Below, piece by piece: positions 36,940 to 44,750 of a stretch of DNA of 64,000 bases. The first letter of the stretch is position 1; each line of letters opens with the position of its first letter. This DNA is from Mycobacterium sp. 1554424.7 (GTDB taxonomy: Bacteria; Actinomycetota; Actinomycetes; Mycobacteriales; Mycobacteriaceae). The DNA lies in NCBI RefSeq assembly GCF_001665295.1, contig NZ_LZSE01000125.1, positions 1 to 64,000 of the forward strand. The letters run 5' to 3'. Under the pieces are notes generated by a model, which saw only the letters and a program-made list of their open reading frames with translations, had not been told where the DNA came from and searched no databases. The position numbers and the translations under genes were made by a program.

Positions 36940-37639
36940 CGGTCAGCTGGTCGTCGCTGCTGGCCCACGACCGGGCGAAGACGTCGATCGGCACCTGTTC
37001 ATCGCGGCCCTCCTCGATGCCGCTGTCGTTGAGGTGCACGACGCCGGCCGCGGTGTCGACTCCGGTGACCACGACGGCGTGGTTGGCTTCCGGTTGGCCG
37101 TCGGGGGTCTTGTCCTCGACGGGCTCGCGCCAGATGACTTCGGAGTTGACCCCGACGATCACCTTGCGTCCCTTGGCCAGATCCTGCTCTAGCGCTGCCA
37201 TCCCCGTGGGGATACCGGTTTTTGCCGCGCTCTCCTCGTCGGTCGAGACGGCGTGGACGCCGTAGTGCGCGAGCAACGCCGGCTCGTCGTCGAACGACGT
37301 GCCGCTGTCGGGCTTGCGCTTCTTCGGCTTGGTGTAGATGGGCCCGGGGTGGACTGTGCTCGGCGTGGACTGCGCCAGCTTGACGATGGCCTGCTCGGCG
37401 GGCGGCTTGCCGGTCAGTTCACCGATCACGTCGGCCACCGCCATTTCCACGCAGTCGTCCTCATACCCCTGGTAGCGCCAGAACGGGGCCGCCGCCGCCG
37501 GGTTGCCGTAGAGCGTGCCCTCGCCGCGAGGCGGACCGGGCGTGGCCTGCGCGGTGCCCGCCGCGAGGCCCAGCGCGGCGGCCCCGGCCAGCATGGCGAC
37601 GGCGGCGGCGCGGGCCGCGGTGGCGATGCGGACGATCAT
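36929..37639 (-). CDS. Secreted C39-like cysteine peptidase-fold protein
   Basis: A 236-residue exported protein with signal peptide MIVRIATAARAAAVAMLAGAAALGLAAGTAQA. The mature part has a papain-like C39_2 fold: WRYQGYEDDCVEMAVADVIGE carries the nucleophile Cys, and PEANHAVVVTGVDTAAGVVHLNDSG the catalytic His and Asn/Asp. It may cleave peptides or act as a non-processing amidase-like protein outside the cell. The ATG at 37639 is chosen because it begins the signal; the longer frame is Arg-rich antisense. Confidence 0.8.
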   Translation of the reverse strand: MIVRIATAARAAAVAMLAGAAALGLAAGTAQATPGPPRGEGTLYGNPAAAAPFWRYQGYEDDCVEMAVADVIGELTGKPPAEQAIVKLAQSTPSTVHPGPIYTKPKKRKPDSGTSFDDEPALLAHYGVHAVSTDEESAAKTGIPTGMAALEQDLAKGRKVIVGVNSEVIWREPVEDKTPDGQPEANHAVVVTGVDTAAGVVHLNDSGIEEGRDEQVPIDVFARSWASSDDQLTVTG

Positions 37640-37670
37640 GCCGTGAATGTCTGAACGGACCGCTGCGGCG

Positions 37671-37844
37671 TTACTTGTGGCTCGACGACTTCTTGGGGTG
37701 GGCGGCCTGCGCCTCGTCCTCGACGGCGTCCAGGTGGCTGTTGTGGGCGGCCTGCCAGTGCTGATCGGCCGCGTCCTGCAACCGCGCCGACGAGCCGGGT
37801 TCCATGGCGGCGCGTTGGTAGGTGTTGGCCGTTCTCTCGTGCAC
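37671..37844 (-). CDS. Small His/Ala-rich soluble protein (57 aa)
   Basis: A 57-residue helical protein (start HERTANTYQRAA, middle LQDAADQHWQAAHNSHLDAVEDEAQAA, end PKKSSSHK). It has no signal peptide or membrane segment. GAGGAGG lies 8 bases upstream of the GTG at 37844, which decides the start; the GTG at 37853 overlaps that site. Family not recognised. It follows no clear operon and is divergent from the DoxX gene. Confidence 0.5.
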   Translation of the reverse strand: MHERTANTYQRAAMEPGSSARLQDAADQHWQAAHNSHLDAVEDEAQAAHPKKSSSHK

Positions 37845-37913
37845 GCGCGCCACCTCCTCGTGCCGTCTGGCGGCGGCGGGCGCTCGATGGGCTGCGACCG
37901 TAAGGTATGCGTC

Positions 37914-38378
37914 GTGACGAACACTGTGGAACGTCGGCTTGCCCACTATTCGCCCGCCGTGCTGAGCCTCTTTCGTCTCGTGTACGGCCTGCTCTTCGCC
38001 GCGTGTGGCTCGATCATCCTGTTCGCCTGGCCCGTCCATCCGGCATTTGCCGTCGAGGCCGGATCCTGGCCCGGCTGGTACGCCGGTCTGATCGAATTTG
38101 TGACGGGCCTGCTGATCGGGGCCGGATTGTTCACCCGCGCCGCGGCTTTCATCGCGTCGGGGCAAATGGCGGTCGCCTATTTCTGGATGCATCAACCGAA
38201 GGCGCTCTGGCCCGTCGGGGATCCACCGGAGGGCAACGGTGGACTTCTGGCGATCCTTTTCTGCTTCGCTTTCTTCCTGCTGGTCTTCGTGGGCGGCGGG
38301 AGCTATTCGGTCGACGCCCTACGCGCCGGACGCCTTACATCTCGCAGTGGGGGTGTGGTTCGGGGTCGAAGCACGTGA
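37914..38378 (+). CDS. DoxX-family membrane protein
   Basis: A 154-residue protein starting at GTG 37914. Four hydrophobic helices are visible (LSLFRLVYGLLFAACGSIILFAW, WYAGLIEFVTGLLIGAGLF, AAFIASGQMAVAYFWMH, GGLLAILFCFAFFLLVFVGGG), with the family's GLLIGAGLFTRAAAFIASGQMAVAYF core. DoxX proteins are linked to redox and thiol stress in mycobacteria, but the reaction is unknown here. The 3' end overlaps the gene on the other strand by 44 bases. Confidence 0.85.
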   Translation: MTNTVERRLAHYSPAVLSLFRLVYGLLFAACGSIILFAWPVHPAFAVEAGSWPGWYAGLIEFVTGLLIGAGLFTRAAAFIASGQMAVAYFWMHQPKALWPVGDPPEGNGGLLAILFCFAFFLLVFVGGGSYSVDALRAGRLTSRSGGVVRGRST

Positions 38379-38580
38379 CGGTTCCATAGGGGCACCGGGG
38401 CAGGTAGATGCCGCCGCCGTTGCGCCAGCCCTTGCGGACCAGCTTCCTGGCCAGATAGCGCGACGCCGTCAACGCCTTGGCTTTCTCCGGCGCGGGGTAG
38501 AGCCGCGGGTTGTCGTAGGCGTCGTAAATGTCTTCGGCGAGCGCGTCGATGAGTTGGATGACCTCTCGGGGTGTGGCCAT
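38335..38580 (-). CDS. Small conserved hypothetical protein (81 aa)
   Basis: An 81-residue soluble protein. It begins with an acidic helix (ATPREVIQLIDALAEDIYDAYDNP), continues with a basic helix (KAKALTASRYLARKLVRKGWRNGGG) and ends in a Cys/His cluster (LPRCPYGTVTCFDPEPHPHCEM) that could bind a metal. Family not recognised. It overlaps the DoxX gene tail-to-tail by 44 bases. Confidence 0.65.
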   Translation of the reverse strand: MATPREVIQLIDALAEDIYDAYDNPRLYPAPEKAKALTASRYLARKLVRKGWRNGGGIYLPRCPYGTVTCFDPEPHPHCEM

Positions 38581-38705
38581 GCTTCATCAGGTTCCCGTTC
38601 GGATGACCAGGGAATCTTGTCATTGACAGGCCGCCCGTTGATAATGGCATTCTCTGTACCGGAGAAGACGTTTCCCGGTGTCGAGGGTGCTGGAGGGTTG
38701 GTCGA

Positions 38706-39506
38706 GTGGGCGCAGAGCCACGGTGCGACGGGATGGTCGCCCTTGTCACCGGCAGCAGCCGGGGCCTGGGTAAGGCGATCGCCGCGCGTCTCGCCGCGCG
38801 CGGCGCCACGGTGGCGCTGACCGCCCGCACGCTCGAGCCCGATGCCAAGTACCACGGATCGCTGAGCCAGACCCGCGACGAGATCGTCGCCGCCGGCGGC
38901 CGCGCCGTCGCGATCCAGGCGGACCTTTCGGCATCCGAGGAGCGCGAAAGGCTGTTCGCGGAGGTGGTGAGCGCCGTCGGCGCCCCGGACATTCTGGTCA
39001 ACAACGCCGCGGTCACCTTCCTGCGGCCGCTCGACGAGTTTCCCGAACGGCGGGCCCGGCTGATGATCGAGATGCACGTGCTCGGCCCGCTGCATCTGAG
39101 CCAGTTGGCGATCCCCGCCATGCGCGAGCGCGGGCGGGGCTGGATTTTGAACGTGACGTCGGTGGGCGGCGACCTGCCGCCGGGACCCCCGTTCTCGGAA
39201 TTCGACCGGACCGCGGGATTCGGCGTCTACGGGACGGCCAAGGCCGCGCTCAACCGGCTCACCAAAAGCCTTGCCGCCGAACTGTACGACGACGGCATCG
39301 CCGTCAACGCCGCCGCGCCGTCCAACCCGGTCGCGACCCCGGGGGCCGGCACCCTGGACCTGGCCAAGACCGACACCGAGGACATCGAACTCATCACCGA
39401 GACCGCCCTGCGGCTGTGCACCTGCGACCCGAAGACCGTCACCGGGCGCATCGCGCACACCCAGCCCTTCCTGGCGGAAGTTGGCTGGTCGAAGCCGGCC
39501 GGTTAG
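38706..39506 (+). CDS. SDR-family oxidoreductase, possible LvaD-type
   Basis: A 266-residue classical SDR starting at GTG 38706. MVALVTGSSRGLGKAIAARLAARG binds the cofactor, ILVNNAAVTFLRPLDEF follows, LNVTSVGGD precedes, and GVYGTAKAALNRLTKSLAAEL carries Tyr and Lys. Its stop TAG shares a base with the GTG of the next gene, so it is co-translated with an APH-like kinase. By analogy with LvaD in levulinate degradation it may reduce a 4-oxoacyl-CoA to a 4-hydroxyacyl-CoA; this is inference. Confidence 0.85.
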   Translation: MGAEPRCDGMVALVTGSSRGLGKAIAARLAARGATVALTARTLEPDAKYHGSLSQTRDEIVAAGGRAVAIQADLSASEERERLFAEVVSAVGAPDILVNNAAVTFLRPLDEFPERRARLMIEMHVLGPLHLSQLAIPAMRERGRGWILNVTSVGGDLPPGPPFSEFDRTAGFGVYGTAKAALNRLTKSLAAELYDDGIAVNAAAPSNPVATPGAGTLDLAKTDTEDIELITETALRLCTCDPKTVTGRIAHTQPFLAEVGWSKPAG

Positions 39507-40462
39507 TGGCCGAGCTCGACCTCCACGAGCTGCGGGGGCGACTCGCGGCCGCAGGCGTTGCCGATCTCGCGCCGCTGGCCGGTGGCGCGTCCAGCCTGTC
39601 GTTTCGCGGTGAACGCGACGGCCGTGCGGTGGTGATCAAAGTCGCCCCGCCCGGCGTGGAGCCGGTGGCGCACCGCGACGTGCTCCGTCAGGCGCGGGTC
39701 ATGAAAGCGCTTGCGGGCAGCCCGGTTCCGGTCCCCGAGGTGCTGTGGGAGGACGCGGGGGACCCGCCGGGCGTCCCGCCGCTGTTCGTGATGTCGTACG
39801 TCGAGGGCGACTGCGTGGAGCCTCTTTTCGACGGTTGCCCGCCGGCGGTCGATCTGGCCGGGCGCTACCGCGAGGCGTGCCGCGTCATGGCCGCCCTACA
39901 CCGGCTCTCACCGATCGATGTGGGCCTGGGCGGTGAACCCGTCGTCGATCCGGTCGCCGAGGTTCAGCGCTGGTGCGACACGCTGCGGACGGTCGACGCG
40001 GCGTTGGTGCCAGGCTGGCCGGTGGTGCGGGACGCGTTGCTGGCCGGCGCGCCAAAGCCCATGGGTCCCAGCGTGATTCACGGCGACTTCCGGTTGGGCA
40101 ACCTGATGGCCGTCGGCGCCCGGATCACCGCGGTGATCGACTGGGAGATCTGGTCGATCGGCGACCCGCGAATCGATGTGGGCTGGTTTCTGATCAACTG
40201 TGACCCGGACACCTACCGACGCGTTCGGGCCTCCGGCGTGGCGCCCCCGACCGGCGAGCTGGCCGAGACGTATCAGCGCGAGTTGGGTTGCGAGGTCCGC
40301 GATCTGGGCTGGTTCACCGCGCTGGCGTGCTTCAAGTCGGCCGCGACGTGGGCGCTGATCGTCAAGCACAACCGCCGACGGCGTTCTCCGCGAGCGGAAT
40401 TGGAGGCGATGGCGTCGACGCTGCCGGGATTGCTGGAGCGCGCCCGGTCACTGCTGGACTAG
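39506..40462 (+). CDS. APH-like kinase (LvaA/FadE36/ACAD11-kinase type)
   Basis: A 318-residue aminoglycoside-phosphotransferase-fold protein. LAPLAGGASSLSFRGERDGRAVVIKVAP is the nucleotide loop and Lys, VIHGDFRLGNLMAVG is the catalytic Brenner loop, and AVIDWEIWSIGDPRIDVGWFLIN the metal-binding DFG-like Asp. The group includes the kinase domains of ACAD10/11 and LvaA, which phosphorylate 4-hydroxyacyl-CoA. The GTG at 39506 overlaps the SDR stop by one base. A matching ACAD11-type dehydrogenase is encoded 1.1 kb away on the other strand. Confidence 0.85.
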   Translation: MAELDLHELRGRLAAAGVADLAPLAGGASSLSFRGERDGRAVVIKVAPPGVEPVAHRDVLRQARVMKALAGSPVPVPEVLWEDAGDPPGVPPLFVMSYVEGDCVEPLFDGCPPAVDLAGRYREACRVMAALHRLSPIDVGLGGEPVVDPVAEVQRWCDTLRTVDAALVPGWPVVRDALLAGAPKPMGPSVIHGDFRLGNLMAVGARITAVIDWEIWSIGDPRIDVGWFLINCDPDTYRRVRASGVAPPTGELAETYQRELGCEVRDLGWFTALACFKSAATWALIVKHNRRRRSPRAELEAMASTLPGLLERARSLLD

Positions 40463-40481
40463 CAGCAGGGCCGCGCCGCGT

Positions 40482-40742
40482 TCAACGGCATTTGATGTAC
40501 AGATTTTGGCAATACATGCCGACGCCATCCCAATTCGCTTCCGATGGGCGACCCCGATCGGCCGGATTTGAGAACAACGATGGCGACTGTGTGAATAAAG
40601 TCTGGGTCAACAATTGCTCGATCGGGGGCGCCGGGGGCGGAGCGGGGTCCGGTTGGGCTTGGGCTGTGCCGGTGGCGCCGGCGAAAGCCACGAGGCTGAT
40701 CGAACCGGCCAGCAGTCCGCGAGCCCACGTGCGAAACGTCAT
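40482..40742 (-). CDS. Small secreted protein (86 aa)
   Basis: An 86-residue exported protein. The signal peptide MTFRTWARGLLAGSISLVAFAGATGTAQA is followed by QPDPAPPPAPPIEQLLTQTLFTQSPSLFS and a tail NWDGVGMYCQNLYIKCR with two Cys, probably a disulfide. Family not recognised; the layout resembles many small mycobacterial secreted proteins. Its stop is 19 bases from the APH gene stop (convergent). Confidence 0.65.
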   Translation of the reverse strand: MTFRTWARGLLAGSISLVAFAGATGTAQAQPDPAPPPAPPIEQLLTQTLFTQSPSLFSNPADRGRPSEANWDGVGMYCQNLYIKCR

Positions 40743-40892
40743 GGCCGCTCCCTCCGCCGTCTGCACCAAATTATTGGCTATGCCAGGGTGAACCGCCAGC
40801 GGCAAATCCACATCGCGCAACAGTTACAAACGCACAACAACTCCGGTTGGTTGCCCAGCAAATTGTGCGACCCGCCCCGCATCGCGCCTACG

Positions 40893-41600
40893 GTGTCGCG
40901 CGTGGGGCCGATAACGGTGGTCGTTCGCCGCGCTGCGGTCGTCGCCGTTTGCCTGCTCATGCTGGTGATGACGGCGCCACAGACAAGCGCCGACCCCGAC
41001 GCCGAACCCGCCGGTGCAACCGCAGCGCCGCCGGTCGATGGCGCCGTGCCGTCGAATCCTCCGGCGACGCTGAACACTCCCGACGGCTGGATCATGGGCC
41101 TCGGAGCGAAGGACGAGATGCAGGTTCCGGTGGCGCCGCTGACCACCGCGCTCTCGTCGCGCGAATACCTCGCAAGCGGGATATACGTCGGGTCGCTGGT
41201 CGGGCCGGAACAGCCCCGGGGCATCCTCGAGGTTGGTTACGAGATCGGCTGCGGAATCGATATGAGCACATCCGATGGCGTCACGATAGGCGGTACCGCC
41301 GGCATCACGCCGGGCGTGACCGGACCGGTGACCGGTGTCCCGGGGGATGTCCTGCCGCTGGTGGTAGCCCCGATCGCCGGGGTGCTCAACGTGGGGCTCA
41401 AGCCCGGACTGGTGATCGTAGTTCCGGTGGTGAAGAAAGAGTTCAAAGGGCCAAGCCCGTGGGTGATGGTCAGCAACTTCCACGTCAAGATCGACGGGTG
41501 CGTGGGCCAGTCGTTCATCCGCTCCTATGCGGTTCTCACCCGGGTGACCGATCAATCTGACGTGGTGCTGTCCTACGTCGGCGTCACCAAAGCCGTCTAG
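40893..41600 (+). CDS. MspA-family porin-like protein
   Basis: A 235-residue exported protein. The signal peptide is VVVRRAAVVAVCLLMLVMTAPQTSA. The mature part carries MspA-type stretches: ALSSREYLASGIYVGSLVGPEQPRGILEVGYEIGCGIDMS, GVTIGGTAGITPGV, PGLVIVVPVVKKEFKGPSPWVMVSNFHVKIDGCVGQSFIRSYAVLTRVTDQSDVVLSYVG. MspA proteins form octameric outer-membrane pores. A Cys pair (in GCGID and DGCVG) is present. GTG starts at 40893 and 40902 are both possible. It overlaps the ACAD gene by 4 bases, tail-to-tail. Confidence 0.82.
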   Translation: MSRVGPITVVVRRAAVVAVCLLMLVMTAPQTSADPDAEPAGATAAPPVDGAVPSNPPATLNTPDGWIMGLGAKDEMQVPVAPLTTALSSREYLASGIYVGSLVGPEQPRGILEVGYEIGCGIDMSTSDGVTIGGTAGITPGVTGPVTGVPGDVLPLVVAPIAGVLNVGLKPGLVIVVPVVKKEFKGPSPWVMVSNFHVKIDGCVGQSFIRSYAVLTRVTDQSDVVLSYVGVTKAV

Positions 41601-42892
41601 GCGCGGGGGATGCCCGCCAGCTTGTCGGCGAACTTCGCCTCGGCGGCCGCCCGCAGCCGCAACAGGTGTTCGGAGGGGAACAGGTCGGGCGCCGGCGGGC
41701 GGTCTTTCAGCAGCAGGCGGGCCAGCGTCACCTTGTGGACCTCGGTGGGACCGTCGGCGAGGCCGAGCACGAACGACTCGACCAGATACTGCACGAAGGG
41801 CATCTCGTGCGTGGTGCCCAGCGACCCGTGCAGCTGCAGCGCCCGCGACGACACGTCGTGCAACACCTTCTGCATCATCGCCTTGACCGCCGAGATGTCG
41901 GCCCGCACCGCCTTGTAGTCGTTGAATTGGTCGATCTTCCAGGCGGTTTGGAGGGTCAACAGCCGGAAGGCCTCGATCTCCATCCACGAGTCGGCGACCA
42001 TCTCCTGGACCAGCTGCTTGTTGGCCAGCACCTCGCCCTGGGTGTAGCGCGACACCGCCCGCTCGCAGATCATGTCGAAGATGCGGCGGACCAGCCCCAC
42101 CGTGCGCATGGCGTGATGAATTCGCCCGCCGCCCAAGCGGGTTTGGGCGACGACGAACGCGCCGCCGCGCGGGCCCAGCATGTGATCCGCGGGCACGCGC
42201 ACGTTTTCGTACCGGACGTACCCTTCACGCCCGCCGCCCACCGGCTGATACCCCAGCCCGACGTCGCGCAGCACATTGATGCCCGGGGTGTCGCCGGAAA
42301 CGACGAACATCGAGTAGCGCTGGTACGGCGGTGCCTCGGGGTCGGTCATCGCCATCACGATGATGAACGACGCCATCGACGCGAACGACGAAAACCACTT
42401 CTCCCCGTTGATGATCCAGTGGTCGCCGTCGGGCACAGCAGTGGTGCGGAATACCTTGGGGTCCGCGCCGCCCTGCGGCTCGGTCATCGAGAAGCAGGAC
42501 ACGATGCGGTTGTCCAGCAACGGCTCGAGGTAGCGCGCTTTGAGCTCGGGCGTGCCGTAGTGCGCGAGGATCTCGCTGTTGCCCGAGTCGGGCGCCTGCG
42601 AGCCGAAGACGATCGGTGCGCATTCTGAGCGACCCAGGATCTCGTTGAGCAGCGCCAGTTTCACCTGGCCGTAGCCCGGCCCGCCCAGGTGCGGACCGAG
42701 GTGGGTGGCCCACAGCCCGCGCTCCTTCACGATCTCCTGCAGGGGCGGGATCAGCGCCTGGCGCACCGGGTCGTTCAGGTCATGAGACTCCTTGACGATC
42801 AGGTCGATCGGTTCGCACTCGCCGCGCACGAACTGCTCGACCCACTCCAGTTGTTCGGCCCACTGCGGGTCGGTGGAGAAGTCCCACGACAT
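41597..42892 (-). CDS. Acyl-CoA dehydrogenase, ACAD11/LvaC-like branch
   Basis: A 431-residue enzyme. CFSMTEPQGGADPKVFRTTAVPDGDHWIINGEKWFSS is the FAD/substrate region; ALQLHGSLGTTHEMPFVQYL and VLGLADGPTEVHKVTLARLLL at the C-terminus match the ACAD11-type DGPxEVH ending rather than ordinary beta-oxidation enzymes. ACAD11-type proteins eliminate phosphate from 4-phosphoxyacyl-CoA to give enoyl-CoA. It precedes an oriented enoyl-CoA hydratase gene upstream (18-base gap), so hydration would follow. Confidence 0.88.
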   Translation of the reverse strand: MSWDFSTDPQWAEQLEWVEQFVRGECEPIDLIVKESHDLNDPVRQALIPPLQEIVKERGLWATHLGPHLGGPGYGQVKLALLNEILGRSECAPIVFGSQAPDSGNSEILAHYGTPELKARYLEPLLDNRIVSCFSMTEPQGGADPKVFRTTAVPDGDHWIINGEKWFSSFASMASFIIVMAMTDPEAPPYQRYSMFVVSGDTPGINVLRDVGLGYQPVGGGREGYVRYENVRVPADHMLGPRGGAFVVAQTRLGGGRIHHAMRTVGLVRRIFDMICERAVSRYTQGEVLANKQLVQEMVADSWMEIEAFRLLTLQTAWKIDQFNDYKAVRADISAVKAMMQKVLHDVSSRALQLHGSLGTTHEMPFVQYLVESFVLGLADGPTEVHKVTLARLLLKDRPPAPDLFPSEHLLRLRAAAEAKFADKLAGIPRA

Positions 42893-42910
42893 CCGTCGTC
42901 CCCTCTCTTG

Positions 42911-43684
42911 TCACTGCCACTTCTTTCGGCGTGCGGCCGCTTCCTCGGTCGCGTGCGAGATCACCTGATTGCGGTTCTCCAGCTCCAGCGCCGACGAGAG
43001 GCTCGCCGCGTCGGTATTCACCTGCAGCGCACGCTTTGTCAGCTGCACACCGAGCGGGGCCAGGCCGGAGATCAGCCCTGCCAACTCGGTCGCGCGGTCG
43101 AGCAACCGATCGGGTTCGACGATCTCGCTGACCAGGCCGCGCCGATCGGCCTCGGTCGCCGAGACCGTGCGCCCGGTGAGCATCCAGTCCGCCGCGACGC
43201 TGGTGCCGACGATGCGGGGAAGGTGGTAGCTCATGCCCATCTCGGCGCCGGACAGCCCGAGCAGGATGGCGGCATTGCCGAACGAGGCTTGCGCCGAACA
43301 GATCCGGATGTCGGCGGCCAGGCACAGCGCCAGCCCCGCACCGACGCACGGGCCGTTGACCGCGGCGATCACGGGCTGCGGCAGGGCGTGAATGCCCTCG
43401 GCGAGCGCGGCCATGCCCTCCTGGAAGCGCATCCGGTCCAGGGCCGGGGCGGTCGCCTCCGGCACATTGGGCCCGAAGTCGCGCATGTCGATCCCGGCGC
43501 AAAAGCCACGACCGGCGCCCGTGAGCACGACGGCCCGCACCGACCGGTCGCCCGCCAAATCGCCGAGGACCCCAACCAATTCGGTTTGCATGGCCTCGTT
43601 GATGGCGTTGAGCCGCTCCGGCCGGTTGAGCCGGACGGTGAGGACGCCGTCGCCGGGCCGGTCGAGTTCGAGCGTGTGTGGCAC
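42911..43684 (-). CDS. Enoyl-CoA hydratase/isomerase
   Basis: A 257-residue crotonase. LNRPERLNAINEAMQ at the N-terminus, ALAGRGFCAGIDMRDFG-type sequence (TGAGRGFCAGIDMRDFG) as the oxyanion loop, and AAVNGPCVGAGLALCLAADIRICSAQASFGNAAILLGLSGAEMGMSYHLPRIVG as the active-site region. GTG 43684 (VPHTLELDRPG) is chosen because a likely operator lies at 43714-43730; an in-frame TTG at 43732 would lie inside it. It is co-directional with the ACAD gene. Confidence 0.88.
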   Translation of the reverse strand: MPHTLELDRPGDGVLTVRLNRPERLNAINEAMQTELVGVLGDLAGDRSVRAVVLTGAGRGFCAGIDMRDFGPNVPEATAPALDRMRFQEGMAALAEGIHALPQPVIAAVNGPCVGAGLALCLAADIRICSAQASFGNAAILLGLSGAEMGMSYHLPRIVGTSVAADWMLTGRTVSATEADRRGLVSEIVEPDRLLDRATELAGLISGLAPLGVQLTKRALQVNTDAASLSSALELENRNQVISHATEEAAARRKKWQ

Positions 43685-43713
43685 CCACCGATCGTAAAGC
43701 GTCTCTCGGTTTG

Positions 43714-43730
43714 GGAGAATAGCCTTCTCC
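43714..43730. promoter_or_regulatory. Inverted repeat upstream of enoyl-CoA hydratase
   Basis: Perfect dyad GGAGAA-TAGCC-TTCTCC, with a second overlapping dyad pairing GAGAATAGC (43715-43723) with GCTGTTCTC (43742-43750, one mismatch). It lies about 30 bases upstream of the chosen GTG, where a repressor of the hydratase/dehydrogenase operon would bind. The regulator is unknown. Confidence 0.55.
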
Positions 43731-43896
43731 AAAATAGCGAAGCTGTTCTCGTCACCAGTCCCGGCGCAGAAGGAAACGGCTTTCTGCCCGCCTCAGAGCG
43801 ACAAGCGACTGCGTTGGCCGCCATGCGGAGCCGTTGTCGCTGGGAGGTGGGCACAAAGGATGGTCCTCCCGGCGGCGTGACTAGTGTGGCGGTGGC

Positions 43897-44724
43897 TCAA
43901 TCGAAATTGGTGCCGCTCGTCAGCTCCTCCCACTTCGCGATCTCGGCCGTGCGGGCGTCCGCGACATAGCGGTAGAGGCCCAAGGCGTCGGGGCCGAGCA
44001 GCAGGAACCCCGGCGGCTCGCTGGACTCGACCGCCGCGATGATCGCCGCGGCCGCCTTGGCGGGGTCACCGGCCTGGGTCCCGTGCATCGTGTCGTTTTC
44101 CTTGCGGCGCTGCCCGGCGGTGGCCGCGTAGTCGTCGATCACCGTGGCCGTCTGCGTGAGCGAGCGGCCGGCAAAATCGGTGCGGAACGCCCCGGGCTCC
44201 ACGACCGTCACCGAGATGCCCAGCGGCGCAAGCTCCCCGCGCAACGCCCCGCTCATCCCCTCGATGGCGGCCTTGGCCGCCGCGTAGTAGCCGGAACCCA
44301 CCGGGGTCACCGTCGCGCCGATCGAGGAGATGTTCACGATCGCGCCGCTGCGGCGCAGCCGCATCCCGGGCAGGACGGCCTTGATCATCGCGACGCTGCC
44401 GAAGAAGTGCGTCTCGAATAATTCACGCACCGCCGCGTCCTCGCCTTCCTCCACCGCGGCGCGATAGCCGTAGCCGGCGTTGTTGACCAACACGTCCACG
44501 CCGCCGAACCGTTCGTCGGCCTGCCGCACGGCCGCGGCGACCTGCGCGGGATCAGTGACGTCGAGAGCGACGGGAAGCACGCGCTGCGTCGGGGGGTCGG
44601 CCAAGTCGGCGACCCTGGTGACGTCGCGCGCGGTGACGACGGCGTGGTGCCCGGCCGCGATGACGGCTTCGGCGAGCGCGCGGCCGAGCCCGGTCGAGCA
44701 GCCGGTGATGAGCCAGGTGGACAT
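43897..44724 (-). CDS. SDR-family oxidoreductase
   Basis: A 275-residue SDR of the KR-like group. TWLITGCSTGLGRALAEAVIAAGHHAVVTARD binds NADP(H), VLVNNAGYGYRAAVEEGE is the NNAG motif, NISSIGATVTPVGSGYYAAAKAAIEGMSGALRGEL holds Ser, Tyr and Lys, and VVEPGAFRTDFAG follows. Substrate unknown. GAAGGA lies 9 bases before the ATG at 44724. It lies downstream of PPK2 on the same strand with 26 bases between. Confidence 0.87.
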   Translation of the reverse strand: MSTWLITGCSTGLGRALAEAVIAAGHHAVVTARDVTRVADLADPPTQRVLPVALDVTDPAQVAAAVRQADERFGGVDVLVNNAGYGYRAAVEEGEDAAVRELFETHFFGSVAMIKAVLPGMRLRRSGAIVNISSIGATVTPVGSGYYAAAKAAIEGMSGALRGELAPLGISVTVVEPGAFRTDFAGRSLTQTATVIDDYAATAGQRRKENDTMHGTQAGDPAKAAAAIIAAVESSEPPGFLLLGPDALGLYRYVADARTAEIAKWEELTSGTNFD

Positions 44725-44750
44725 GTGCACGGATCCTTCCGGTCGGGCGC

